Below, one piece after another: positions 26,884 through 34,185 of a DNA stretch of 47,870 nucleotides. Under the pieces are notes generated by a model, which was given only the letters and a program-made list of their open reading frames with translations, ran no database searches and was not told the origin of the DNA. Both the position numbers and the translations under genes were made by a program. The stretch spans positions 1-47,870 of the forward strand of contig JADIMZ010000085.1 in NCBI GenBank assembly GCA_017694335.1, read 5' to 3'. Position 1 is the stretch's first letter. Each line of letters begins with the position of its first letter. This DNA is from Candidatus Pullibacteroides excrementavium (GTDB taxonomy: Bacteria > Bacteroidota > Bacteroidia > Bacteroidales > P3).

Positions 26884-26976
26884 GAGGGCGACCCGGAGTC
26901 CGTTCCCAAAGAAAAACCTCTCGACCCCTAACGCGGTTTTTCCATTCAGAATGAACCTCCCGAGTCGCCCTTTTCT
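26884..26976. terminator. Complex two-hairpin structure between convergent genes, probable terminator
   Basis: The outer stem pairs AGGGCGACCCGGAG (26885-26898) with CTCCCGAGTCGCCCT (26957-26971), one mismatch and one bulge, and is extended by GTTC/GAAC. It encloses an inner hairpin AAAAACC/GGTTTTT (about 26912-26942). T4 follows on the plus strand. It is larger than an ordinary terminator and could also be a small structured RNA. Confidence 0.55.
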
Positions 26977-27023
26977 GTTTAAAAGGGACTATTTGCCTCC
27001 CGGCACAGCAACACTTGCTTCTT

Positions 27024-29336
27024 CTACAGATGGAAAACTCTCAGCACATTGCTGCCTTTCGCATCCTTTGTGCCAAGGCTGAAGCCCACCGAGACCACGA
27101 ATCCTGTATAATCGGCCGAAAAAGAAGTGAAGCGGTTCTTGGTAGTCGATCTGCTCTGCTTATCCCTTGATATGTTAATGCCACCTCTGAATATCTGCGC
27201 CCCCATTTTCAGGTTCACGTTGATAATGGAAATACGCGAACCCAATTCGAGCCCCACGAAGATATCATGCCCGTCCACATGGGAAACAGGCAAGAACTTC
27301 GTCATGTCCGGATACCAAGTGTAACTTCCCAGGAAATTGAGATCTATGTTCTTGTGAAGAGAGCCTCCTATACGGAAATCCCCGTTCAGCAGAATGCAAC
27401 TGCCCGAAAAAAGGAAGTTCGGATATTCGCCCTGTTTGAACTCTTCCGTTTCGGGAAGAATTTCCTTGTCGAAATCCCTTGTCCGGAAAAAGAGCGAGGA
27501 TTTCAGGATCGTGGAGGACAACCCGGGGAAGATTTTGACCTTGCCGAAATACGCATCGGCTATGCGTTTGTACATGGATACGTCTGCGCCTTCCAGCGAG
27601 GTTTCGTATTCCATGGGCGTAAAGAAGAAATCAGCGCCGATAATGGAAAAATTATATCGGGAATAGCTCAGGAACTCATATTTGGACCTTTTGTCCGTAT
27701 AACGCATATGCCCTTTGTATGCCAGTTTCCCATTGTCCCTGCGCAACTCGACGGTATATTTCCCATAGGGCAATTCAATATCGGCCGGAGTCCTTGCCCC
27801 TGATACCAGAACCGTGTTCTTCCTCTTTACAACTACTTCAAATCCACTAGCATCGGACGAAATCCTGAGAGGATGCGAAGCCTCAAGCACCACATCGATA
27901 TCGTAATCCTTGTTTTCTTTCGGATTCACGACTATGGACTTGCTATAATCCATATGATTGATTTTCTTCAACGAAAGGGTGTGCTTCCCTTCTGTCAACG
28001 ATATTCTTTGCGGAGTAAAGCCGACCCTTTTCCCATCCAGCAAGATTTCAGCCCCGGAGGGGGTACTTTTGACCTGCGCATGCACATAGGTCCGCATGGA
28101 AACCGACAAATACTGCTCTTGTCCCCCCGTGATATTGACTTCATATTCGGGAAGTTCGGACATGTACCCGTCTTTCTCGAAGCGGACACTGTGTTTCCCT
28201 TCCCCTACCTGTATGCGATAGGCCGGGACCTTCCCTACCCTCTGTTCATCGACGTAAATCCACGCGTTTTCCGCGCCACCGCTATCGGCAACCGTCAAAA
28301 AGCCTGTAATCAATTTCATCTCCGCATCGACTTGCTGCACCTCTCCTGCCTCCACATCGATGTCCGCTTTATAATCATCAAATCCGGGAGCGCTGATAAC
28401 CAATTCATAACGTCCGGCAGGCACCGGAATGACATTTCCTTTGTACAAATTGAAATAAGAAAGGTTCCCCTTGTCATCGAAGGAACGGCTGACCGAATTG
28501 GTAAACATGGACGACAAATCCACCATCCGGTTTCCAATATACAATGTGGGGTCCGACCTGAAATAACTGCCTGCCTGGGTTGTAATATCCAGGACCAATT
28601 GGGCGAACTCCGGTTTCAAACCTATATCGAAAATCATTTTCCCGGATTCTCCGGCGGCAGCCGGATGCACCTGTATCATCGTGTCTACCGGTACATAGCC
28701 CTCCTTGCTAATCCTGACCTTATATATGCCTTCTTTCAGTTCGTAGGCTTCCGATGAATATTTGGGCATAAAACCATCCCAGAAATCAACTTTCGCATTA
28801 TTCGGGTTCGTCCGGAAGATGACCATGCCCGTCAAGGTCTCTCCTGCCTCCTGTTGCAACAGGACCACTCGTCTCTGCGACCCCATTTTCAGCAGAAGAG
28901 TATCCGATTTCATCACGGAAGTATCATTTTCCTGACAGAAAACGCGCAACAACGACGATGTCTTCTCCCTTACTTCGCACCATGCCGGTAAACTTTCCAC
29001 TTCCCAGGCCGAACCGGCTTTTACCGAAATTTCCGCATAACCTCCGAAAGAAGACAAGGTCAATCTGTCCGGTGTCACATCGAAACGTTGCCGGAGGCGA
29101 CGTTCGGCCGCATCGCATTTTTTCAGCCAATCCTCTACGTCCTCCATCACCTCTGGCGGAAACTCTGAATATTGAGCCAGCCGTATTACCGCTTCGAACC
29201 GGTCCCTTGCATCATCGAAGCGGTTCTGATAATATAAACGTTTACCTTCCTGCAAACGCATCTCGTACTGCTGCTGTTGTCCGAAAAGGGAAGCTGCGCT
29301 CCACAACAAAGCGAAAAGAACAAGAATCTTTTTCAT
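27024..29336 (-). CDS. Exported BACON/PEGA-repeat protein with C-terminal barrel-like domain
   Basis: 770 aa, last gene of the kinase operon; its ATG overlaps the kinase stop (ATGA). Signal peptide ILVLFALLWSAASLFGQ. Residues about 22-80 are TPR-like (EGKRLYYQNRFDDARDRFEAVI). About 84-165 is a BACON-type beta domain (FDVTPDRLTLSSFGGYAEISVKAG to LLQQEAG). PEGA-type repeats follow (NNAKVDFWDGFMP, GIYKVRISKEGYVPVD; AWIYVDEQRVGKVPAYRIQVG; SGAEILLDGKRVGFTPQ, EGKHTLSLKK). The last 200 residues are aromatic-rich beta (YSRYNFSIIGADFFFTPMEYE, LGSYTWYPD, GFVVSVGFSLGTKD), like an outer-membrane barrel. Probably the envelope sensor or effector of the kinase; the function is unknown. Confidence 0.8.
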   Translation of the reverse strand: MKKILVLFALLWSAASLFGQQQQYEMRLQEGKRLYYQNRFDDARDRFEAVIRLAQYSEFPPEVMEDVEDWLKKCDAAERRLRQRFDVTPDRLTLSSFGGYAEISVKAGSAWEVESLPAWCEVREKTSSLLRVFCQENDTSVMKSDTLLLKMGSQRRVVLLQQEAGETLTGMVIFRTNPNNAKVDFWDGFMPKYSSEAYELKEGIYKVRISKEGYVPVDTMIQVHPAAAGESGKMIFDIGLKPEFAQLVLDITTQAGSYFRSDPTLYIGNRMVDLSSMFTNSVSRSFDDKGNLSYFNLYKGNVIPVPAGRYELVISAPGFDDYKADIDVEAGEVQQVDAEMKLITGFLTVADSGGAENAWIYVDEQRVGKVPAYRIQVGEGKHSVRFEKDGYMSELPEYEVNITGGQEQYLSVSMRTYVHAQVKSTPSGAEILLDGKRVGFTPQRISLTEGKHTLSLKKINHMDYSKSIVVNPKENKDYDIDVVLEASHPLRISSDASGFEVVVKRKNTVLVSGARTPADIELPYGKYTVELRRDNGKLAYKGHMRYTDKRSKYEFLSYSRYNFSIIGADFFFTPMEYETSLEGADVSMYKRIADAYFGKVKIFPGLSSTILKSSLFFRTRDFDKEILPETEEFKQGEYPNFLFSGSCILLNGDFRIGGSLHKNIDLNFLGSYTWYPDMTKFLPVSHVDGHDIFVGLELGSRISIINVNLKMGAQIFRGGINISRDKQSRSTTKNRFTSFSADYTGFVVSVGFSLGTKDAKGSNVLRVFHL

Positions 29337-30736
29337 TTTTCCAATAATGATTTTATTTTTTTCAATTCATTGTCATCCTTCAAGCTGAGGGCGTTCCGGA
29401 TATATTCCAGCGCAAACCCTTTTTCATATGAATCGCCCCATTCCCGATAGGCTTCATACGAATCCATGGCCAGACTCTTCCACTTGGAAAACAGAGAATC
29501 AATCTGTTTTTCCATTGTGACGATGGAGCTTCCTGCATCCGCATTGAACCGGCTGGCAAACTCAGTGCCGGCGTACAAGTCTTCCAATTTCTCCGCTTCC
29601 CTCAAATAAAGGCAGGCCTGGAGAAGCGAATCCTGATTATTCCTGATAGACCGGGCATGCTGGATCATTTCCTCGTACCGGATGATGTCCGCATTGGCTC
29701 TTTTGTCGGTTTCCTTCTCGCTGCTGATTTTCCTGCTGACCAATACCCCGCCTCCGGACAACAGAATGCATCCAGTCCCAACCAGGATCCAAAGCAGCCA
29801 CTTGTTCCTCCCCTGGTGGACATGCCTGTCTATTTTCCTTGCCGGGCGATCCGGCAAGGGGGACTCTCCCAATAAATCCTCCATGAAAGATTCCGCATCT
29901 TGCTGCCTTTCATCCGGTTTAAGCGACATGGCCCGCATAATGGCCCTGTTGGCTTCCTCCGGGATACCGGGGTCCAAGGCTTTAGGCTCCGGCATATTCT
30001 CCATGGTGCGGATGGTCGCATCCATCGGCTTGGTGGATGTCAAAACGAAATACAGGACGGCTCCTATCGAATAAATATCCGAATACGTCCCTTTTCGGGA
30101 GGTAGAGGAATACTGCTCCAAAGGGGCATAGCCTTTTTTCACAATGGCTGTATGACGCTGGGTCTTGTCCTGCACGAATTTCCTGGCCGACCCGAAGTCA
30201 ATCAGCGTGATTTGATCCCCTTCGGTGATAATGATATTGTCCGGCGTGATGTCCCGGTGCAAAATATGCCTCCCGTGAATATAGGAAACGGCTTCGCACA
30301 CCTGTGACATATAATTGATTGCCAAATCGTAAGGCAGCTTTCCCTTTTTCTCGACCAAAGATTGCAGCGTGATGCCCCGGATGAAAGGCATCACCATGTA
30401 AGAGGTGCCGTTCTCTTCAAATATATCAATGACACTGACTATATTAGGATGATGCAATCCTGCCAGGACCTGTGCTTCCTCAACGAATTTCTTCTTGTAA
30501 CCTTCGTATTCTTCTTCCTCTATCCCCTGCACGAAAACCCTTTTCGTCGCGCTTTCCCGTATGCAGAACCCATTGATGAAAAATTCCTTGATGGCATAAT
30601 ATTGTTGCAATGTGGCATGTTTGGCATAATAGGTGATTCCGAATCCCCCGGCACCGATAACCCTTTCTATTACATATTTACCCCCGCAAAGGCAGGTGCC
30701 GGCTGCAAGTTCCCTATATTCAACATGTTCATTCAT
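29333..30736 (-). CDS. Membrane-anchored Hanks-type Ser/Thr protein kinase
   Basis: 467 aa. The cytoplasmic kinase domain (about 20-290) is complete: Gly-loop GAGGFG (28-33), ATP Lys50 in YAIKEFF, helix-C Glu in FVEEAQVL, catalytic loop LHRDITPDN (Asp162, Asn167), DFG at 180-182, and a KKGYAPLEQYS activation segment typical of bacterial kinases, then YSDIYSIGAVLY. One transmembrane helix at about 313-335 (WLLWILVGTGCILLSGGGVLVS) puts the charged, helical C-terminal 130 residues in the periplasm as a possible sensor. Neighbours are two FHA (phospho-Thr-binding) proteins and a PP2C phosphatase, so this is a phospho-Thr switch. 10 bp from the FHA gene; overlaps the PEGA gene. Confidence 0.93.
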   Translation of the reverse strand: MNEHVEYRELAAGTCLCGGKYVIERVIGAGGFGITYYAKHATLQQYYAIKEFFINGFCIRESATKRVFVQGIEEEEYEGYKKKFVEEAQVLAGLHHPNIVSVIDIFEENGTSYMVMPFIRGITLQSLVEKKGKLPYDLAINYMSQVCEAVSYIHGRHILHRDITPDNIIITEGDQITLIDFGSARKFVQDKTQRHTAIVKKGYAPLEQYSSTSRKGTYSDIYSIGAVLYFVLTSTKPMDATIRTMENMPEPKALDPGIPEEANRAIMRAMSLKPDERQQDAESFMEDLLGESPLPDRPARKIDRHVHQGRNKWLLWILVGTGCILLSGGGVLVSRKISSEKETDKRANADIIRYEEMIQHARSIRNNQDSLLQACLYLREAEKLEDLYAGTEFASRFNADAGSSIVTMEKQIDSLFSKWKSLAMDSYEAYREWGDSYEKGFALEYIRNALSLKDDNELKKIKSLLEK

Positions 30737-30746
30737 ACCCGGATTC

Positions 30747-31106
30747 TTACAACATCATCAACGATATCACCAAACCGATTACCGAAGCGATAGATCCGAT
30801 GATTCCGACCCATGTCCAAAATTCTTTCATGTCCTTTTTCTTCTTTTTCCCCTCCGCCACAGGTAATGCAGACACATATTGCGGCCACGGCAGAACGGTC
30901 TTGCCGATCTTCAGCACGTCGCCCGGATGAAGAGGCACTTCCCCGTTTATCCGCATCCCGTTCACATAGGTCCCATTTTTGGAATCCAAGTCTTTCACCG
31001 CGACCTTATCCCCCTCTATCTTCAACTGAAGATGCTTGCGACCTACAAAGGCATCCTGGACGATGACATCGTTGTTCGTATCCCGGCCAATCTGTATGAT
31101 TTGCAT
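30747..31106 (-). CDS. Tail-anchored FHA-domain protein
   Basis: 119 aa. The FHA domain fills the N-terminal 75 residues: IQIGRDTNNDVIV (Arg8), VGRKHLQL (phosphate-binding Arg/His), DLDSKNGTYVNG (Asn, Gly) and HPGDVLKIG. A KKKKKD stretch leads into one C-terminal membrane helix (FWTWVGIIGSIASVIGLVISLMML), so the FHA faces the cytoplasm at the membrane beside the kinase. It should bind phospho-Thr on the kinase or its substrates. It sits between the phosphatase and kinase genes, 10-11 bp from each. Confidence 0.9.
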   Translation of the reverse strand: MQIIQIGRDTNNDVIVQDAFVGRKHLQLKIEGDKVAVKDLDSKNGTYVNGMRINGEVPLHPGDVLKIGKTVLPWPQYVSALPVAEGKKKKKDMKEFWTWVGIIGSIASVIGLVISLMML

Positions 31107-31117
31107 TTTTCAAATAT

Positions 31118-31987
31118 TTAGAGTGTAAGACAAAGCAATGCGAATATCAATGCCAGCAGGCCTATGATTTTTATCGCAAGCCTTCTTTTCCGCGGTCTTG
31201 CCAATGCAGGCAACGGCTGTTCCGAACCGGCTTCCGCAGAACCATAAGCCAGCAACTGGACGGTCACATTATCCTCTCCTCCGGCTTGGTTGGCCAAGGC
31301 GACCAGCTCCGAACATTTATCATGGACGGTCCCGTTTCCAGCCAGAACCTGGCCTATCGCTTCTTCCGGCACATAGGAACTCAAACCATCGGAACAGACC
31401 AGAAGGGACATCCCGTTCTCCATCTCGAACGGAGAAGCGCACACATCCGGCTCCACGTCTTCTTTGCCGCCCAGAACCTTGACAAGCCGGTTCCTGTCCG
31501 GATGGACACGCGCCTCCGCTTCCGATAGCAATCCCTGATCCACCATGCCCTGTACCATAGAATGATCTTTGGTCAGCAAGCATAATCCCGCCTCCGGCTC
31601 ATAGACATAAATCCGGCTGTCTCCCACATGGGCATACCATAATTCCTTGCCTCGCAGCAATGCCATGCAGACCGTCGTCCCCATCCCCTCTAATCCGGGT
31701 ATTCCCCGCGCTGATTCCCACACGCAACTGTTGGCATACCGAAGACATTCGCCCATGGCTTCCCGCACCTGGGCATAATCTGTCGCCTGCCAGAAATTCC
31801 AGATTTTTTCTACGGCCATCCGGGATGCGGTCTCTCCTCCTGCATGTCCCCCCATTCCATCGCATAACACGCAGAGGAAACCGTTCGGTGTCATGCCTGC
31901 TTTGCAACAATCCTCGTTCTTTTCCCTGACCAAGCCTTTGTCGCTAATCGAATAAAATCTATTCCCGAAGACCTCCATTCCTGTCAT
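31118..31987 (-). CDS. Tail-anchored PP2C-family Ser/Thr phosphatase
   Basis: 289 aa; metal-dependent phosphatase that would reverse the neighbouring kinase. Motifs: SDKGLVREKNED (8-26), CDGMGGHAGGE with metal Asp43, GMGTTVCMAL, HVGDSRIYVY (Asp123), LLVCSDGL (Asp200) and GGEDNVTV (Asp239). The catalytic set is complete. The C-terminus has a basic patch ARPRKRRL and one membrane helix (AIKIIGLLALIFALLCLTL), so, like the FHA protein, it is tail-anchored. Alternative start MEVFGN is three codons in. 24 bp from the upstream zinc-ribbon FHA gene and 11 bp from the downstream FHA gene. Confidence 0.92.
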   Translation of the reverse strand: MTGMEVFGNRFYSISDKGLVREKNEDCCKAGMTPNGFLCVLCDGMGGHAGGETASRMAVEKIWNFWQATDYAQVREAMGECLRYANSCVWESARGIPGLEGMGTTVCMALLRGKELWYAHVGDSRIYVYEPEAGLCLLTKDHSMVQGMVDQGLLSEAEARVHPDRNRLVKVLGGKEDVEPDVCASPFEMENGMSLLVCSDGLSSYVPEEAIGQVLAGNGTVHDKCSELVALANQAGGEDNVTVQLLAYGSAEAGSEQPLPALARPRKRRLAIKIIGLLALIFALLCLTL

Positions 31988-32011
31988 GTATTCATATATG
32001 CACCGAATCTT

Positions 32012-32599
32012 CTAGCACTCTCTTTGTGGCATTCCTTTGGCCGGAACCTCTTCCACGCCCGTTCCTGCCGGCAATGCGGACTTGAACAGGAACACGGTCT
32101 TTCCCACCTGTATCTCGTCCCCGTCTTTCAAACTGCAGATTTCATCCTCTATATCTCTGCCATTGACAAAGGTTCCGTTGGAGGAAAGGTTATCCCGTAT
32201 TTTGAATTTCCCTGCCCTGAAAAGAATCAGCGCATGCATGCCGCTGACGCTTTCATCCGACAGGCAGACCGAGCAGCTTGCCTCTGTGCCGATGTAATTC
32301 TTCCCTTCGTACAAACGGAAATCCATCCCCAAGGGATTCAACGTATACGAAACCAGCCATCCTGCCAATTTCCGATTCTCTCTTCCCACTTCCTGGGTCA
32401 CCGATTCCGATGACACTTGCGCATCCACCTTGTCCAGCAGAACCGTTCTCTCTTGCCCTTCCGGCCGCTTGTCCTCCCAATCGACCAACATGGTCTGGTT
32501 ATCCGATCCGTAGCCTGAAATACTGCCATCGCAATAAGGGCAACGGGCAAACGTACTCCTATAAATATGTCCTTTCGGACATCTCTTAAATGCCTGCAT
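32012..32599 (-). CDS. Zinc-ribbon plus FHA-domain protein, first gene of the kinase operon
   Basis: 195 aa, soluble. N-terminal zinc ribbon (C7-x3-H11-x8-C20-x2-C23: CPKGHIYRSTFARCPYCD). A linker of about 55 residues contains two similar short motifs, TMLVD (36-40) and TVLLD (52-56), candidate kinase target sites. The FHA domain covers about 80-175: GKNYIGTEASCSVCLSD, ESVSGMHALI (Ser, His), NLSSNGTFVNG, DGDEIQVG. Such zinc-ribbon FHA proteins accompany bacterial Ser/Thr kinases as substrates or scaffolds. The leader carries a -7 box at 32650-32657. Confidence 0.88.
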   Translation of the reverse strand: MQAFKRCPKGHIYRSTFARCPYCDGSISGYGSDNQTMLVDWEDKRPEGQERTVLLDKVDAQVSSESVTQEVGRENRKLAGWLVSYTLNPLGMDFRLYEGKNYIGTEASCSVCLSDESVSGMHALILFRAGKFKIRDNLSSNGTFVNGRDIEDEICSLKDGDEIQVGKTVFLFKSALPAGTGVEEVPAKGMPQREC

Positions 32600-32649
32600 A
32601 TCTTCTAAATATCTTTATAATGCCATGACGGGAATCCATAGAGCCGTGG

Positions 32650-32657
32650 CAAAATTA
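32650..32657 (-). promoter_or_regulatory. -7 box of the FHA-PP2C-kinase operon
   Basis: The minus strand reads TAATTTTG (TAnnTTTG consensus), 50 bp before the ATG at 32599. No TTTG -33 is seen, as expected for an activator-dependent promoter; a shared palindromic motif lies 43 bp further upstream (32701-32727). Confidence 0.6.
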
Positions 32658-32700
32658 CATCAAGTACGAATCGTTTCTGTATTGATTTACAATTGTTTTT

Positions 32701-32727
32701 GTGAAAAATACGTGATTTTTAACTAAA
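32701..32727. promoter_or_regulatory. Candidate operator, copy 1 (shared palindromic motif)
   Basis: Begins GTGAAAAATACGTG and continues ATTTTTAACTAAA; GTGAAAAAT and ATTTTTAAC form an 8-of-9 inverted repeat with a 5-bp spacer. 22 of 27 bases are identical to 33337-33363. It is 43 bp upstream of the -7 box of the leftward operon. Confidence 0.6.
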
Positions 32728-32740
32728 AAGGATGCCGCAT

Positions 32741-33190
32741 TCACGCTCCCTTTTTCTCGTCTTTCATTGCTTGCAGCCATTTCGTGGAAGTCATGCCCTC
32801 TTTTTTTTTAAAGGCCGCATTGAAAGCAAAACGGGACCTGAAGCCGCAACGCAATGCTATGGTATCGACGGTCAGGTATCTCTCTTTCTTTACCAGCAGC
32901 ATTCTTTTCGCATTCTCAATCCGATAAGCATTTATCAAGGCCGAAAAGTTTTTTCCCGCCACCCGGTTGCATGCCGTGGACAAGGTCTTTGTCGAGATTT
33001 TCAATGCTCGCGAAACCTGCCAAAGAGACAGATCCGGCTTCAAATACGGCTTGTCACGCTCCAAATACTCTTCCAAATCGCGCATGCATGATGCCAGTGC
33101 ATCCATTGTCACAGAATCTTGGCCGTAGCTGCAGCACTTTCCTTCAAGACCTCCGTAATCCATTGAAATTCCTGTATCTTCTTTCTCCAT
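32741..33190 (-). CDS. Small AraC-type DNA-binding regulator
   Basis: 149 aa, essentially just the two helix-turn-helix AraC domain (about 55-145): LSLWQVSRALKISTKTLSTACNRVAGKNFSALINAYRIENAKRML for the first, LTVDTIALRCGFRSRFAFNAAFKKKEGMTSTKWL for the second. There is no membrane segment or sensor domain. That matches the C-terminal output part of longer Bacteroidota sensor-AraC fusions, here free-standing. It sits between the kinase operon (same strand, 141 bp downstream) and the protease operon (divergent). Two copies of a palindromic motif flank it, so it is the natural candidate to bind them. Confidence 0.85.
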   Translation of the reverse strand: MEKEDTGISMDYGGLEGKCCSYGQDSVTMDALASCMRDLEEYLERDKPYLKPDLSLWQVSRALKISTKTLSTACNRVAGKNFSALINAYRIENAKRMLLVKKERYLTVDTIALRCGFRSRFAFNAAFKKKEGMTSTKWLQAMKDEKKGA

Positions 33191-33336
33191 ATGATTCGAA
33201 AAAAAATAACGATTCCATGCTCATCTTCTTCACGCACATGGCTGTCGAGAAGAAATCCCCTCTCGGACACGTTCGCAAACGGGGGACAAAAGTCGGGCAA
33301 TAAGTCGCACTAGGAAAGAAAATGAAACTTTAAAAA

Positions 33337-33363
33337 GTGAAAATACCATGATTTTTCACTAAA
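33337..33363. promoter_or_regulatory. Candidate operator, copy 2 (shared palindromic motif)
   Basis: Begins GTGAAAATACCATG and continues ATTTTTCACTAAA; AGTGAAAA (33336-33343) is the exact complement of TTTTCACT (33353-33360). Ends 39 bp before the -7 box at 33403, a similar distance to copy 1 at the other operon. Confidence 0.6.
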
Positions 33364-33402
33364 TATTTCAAAAACACAGACTATTAGACGCTCTCTTATT
33401 AG

Positions 33403-33410
33403 TAATTTTG
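33403..33410 (+). promoter_or_regulatory. -7 box of the LPP20-like/DUF4384/caspase operon
   Basis: TAATTTTG, the same sequence as the box of the leftward operon. About 70 bp of AT-rich leader precedes the ATG at 33485. No -33 TTTG at the expected spacing. Confidence 0.6.
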
Positions 33411-33484
33411 CATAAATGGCTTTTATTTTATGTGTCTATATTTTTTTTAAAAAACAATATTTTATAATTAAAAACGACAAAATC

Positions 33485-34159
33485 ATGAAAAAACTTCTGA
33501 TTTTATTGCTTTGTGCTCTTACGAGCGTATCGTTCACTCAAGCCCAGAAGTCGGCAAAAGACATTGCGAAAGAGAGGAAAGCCATTGCGAAGCTGTCCCA
33601 ATCCGAATTACGGGCCCGCGCATCGAAGGCGGCACGGAAAACCGCCAAGACCTATGTCAAAGAAGGATGGGTTGTCTCGCCAGGCCAGCTTCCTTTGGAA
33701 AAACAACTCGACCGTTCCTACAACATGCAGTATGAATACGATGAAAACGCTTTTCCCAAATATCTCATGGGCGAAGCCCAATCTATCGGGGAAAATTACG
33801 ATGCGGCAAAAATGCAGGCATTGGAATTGGCCAAGACCAACCTGGCCGGGCAAATACAGACCGAAATCACGGCCTTGGTCGAAAACACAGTCGCCAACCA
33901 GCAATTGACCGCGGATGAAGCGGCATCGATCACCCAGACCGTTTCCGCCAGCAAGAACATCATATCCCAAAGCATCGGAAGAATCATCCCCATAGTGGAA
34001 TGTTACCGGATTCTGCCCAACAAGAACAAGGAAGTAAGGGTCCAGATTGCCTATAACACGCAAATGGCCATGGAATCGGCCAAAAAGACCATCCGGCAGG
34101 AACTGGAAAAGAAAGGGGATAAATTGCACGACCAATTGGACAAAGTGCTAGGATTCTAA
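33485..34159 (+). CDS. Exported LPP20-like protein
   Basis: 224 aa from ATG 33485, chosen because it starts a clean signal peptide (KKLLILLLCALTSVSFTQAQ) downstream of the -7 box. The mature N-terminus is highly charged and helical (KSAKDIAKERKAIAKLSQSELRARASKAARK). The central part (GENYDAAKMQALELAKTNLAGQIQTEITALVEN) and RIIPIVECYRILPNKNKEVRVQIAYN resemble the LPP20/FlgT-N type of small envelope domain, where the first helix carries regular Ala and Leu. No enzyme motif. First gene of the operon with the DUF4384 and caspase-like proteins. Function unknown. Confidence 0.7.
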   Translation: MKKLLILLLCALTSVSFTQAQKSAKDIAKERKAIAKLSQSELRARASKAARKTAKTYVKEGWVVSPGQLPLEKQLDRSYNMQYEYDENAFPKYLMGEAQSIGENYDAAKMQALELAKTNLAGQIQTEITALVENTVANQQLTADEAASITQTVSASKNIISQSIGRIIPIVECYRILPNKNKEVRVQIAYNTQMAMESAKKTIRQELEKKGDKLHDQLDKVLGF

Positions 34160-34185
34160 AATGTTCATCTCCCGAGGAAAAATCC

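Larger units (their letters stand above)
33191..33484. other. 294-bp divergent regulatory region
   Basis: Separates the AraC-type gene (-) from the exported-protein operon (+). It holds the palindromic motif (33337-33363) and a -7 box (33403-33410). The stretch 33191-33330 shows nothing I can name. An open frame from 33416 adds 23 hydrophobic residues to the next gene but starts six bases after the -7 box, so I reject it. Confidence 0.6.

Noticed and set aside
33416..33484. N-terminal extension of the LPP20-like protein
   Set aside because: Begins six bases after the -7 box, so it would precede or coincide with the transcription start; the ATG at 33485 starts a normal signal peptide.
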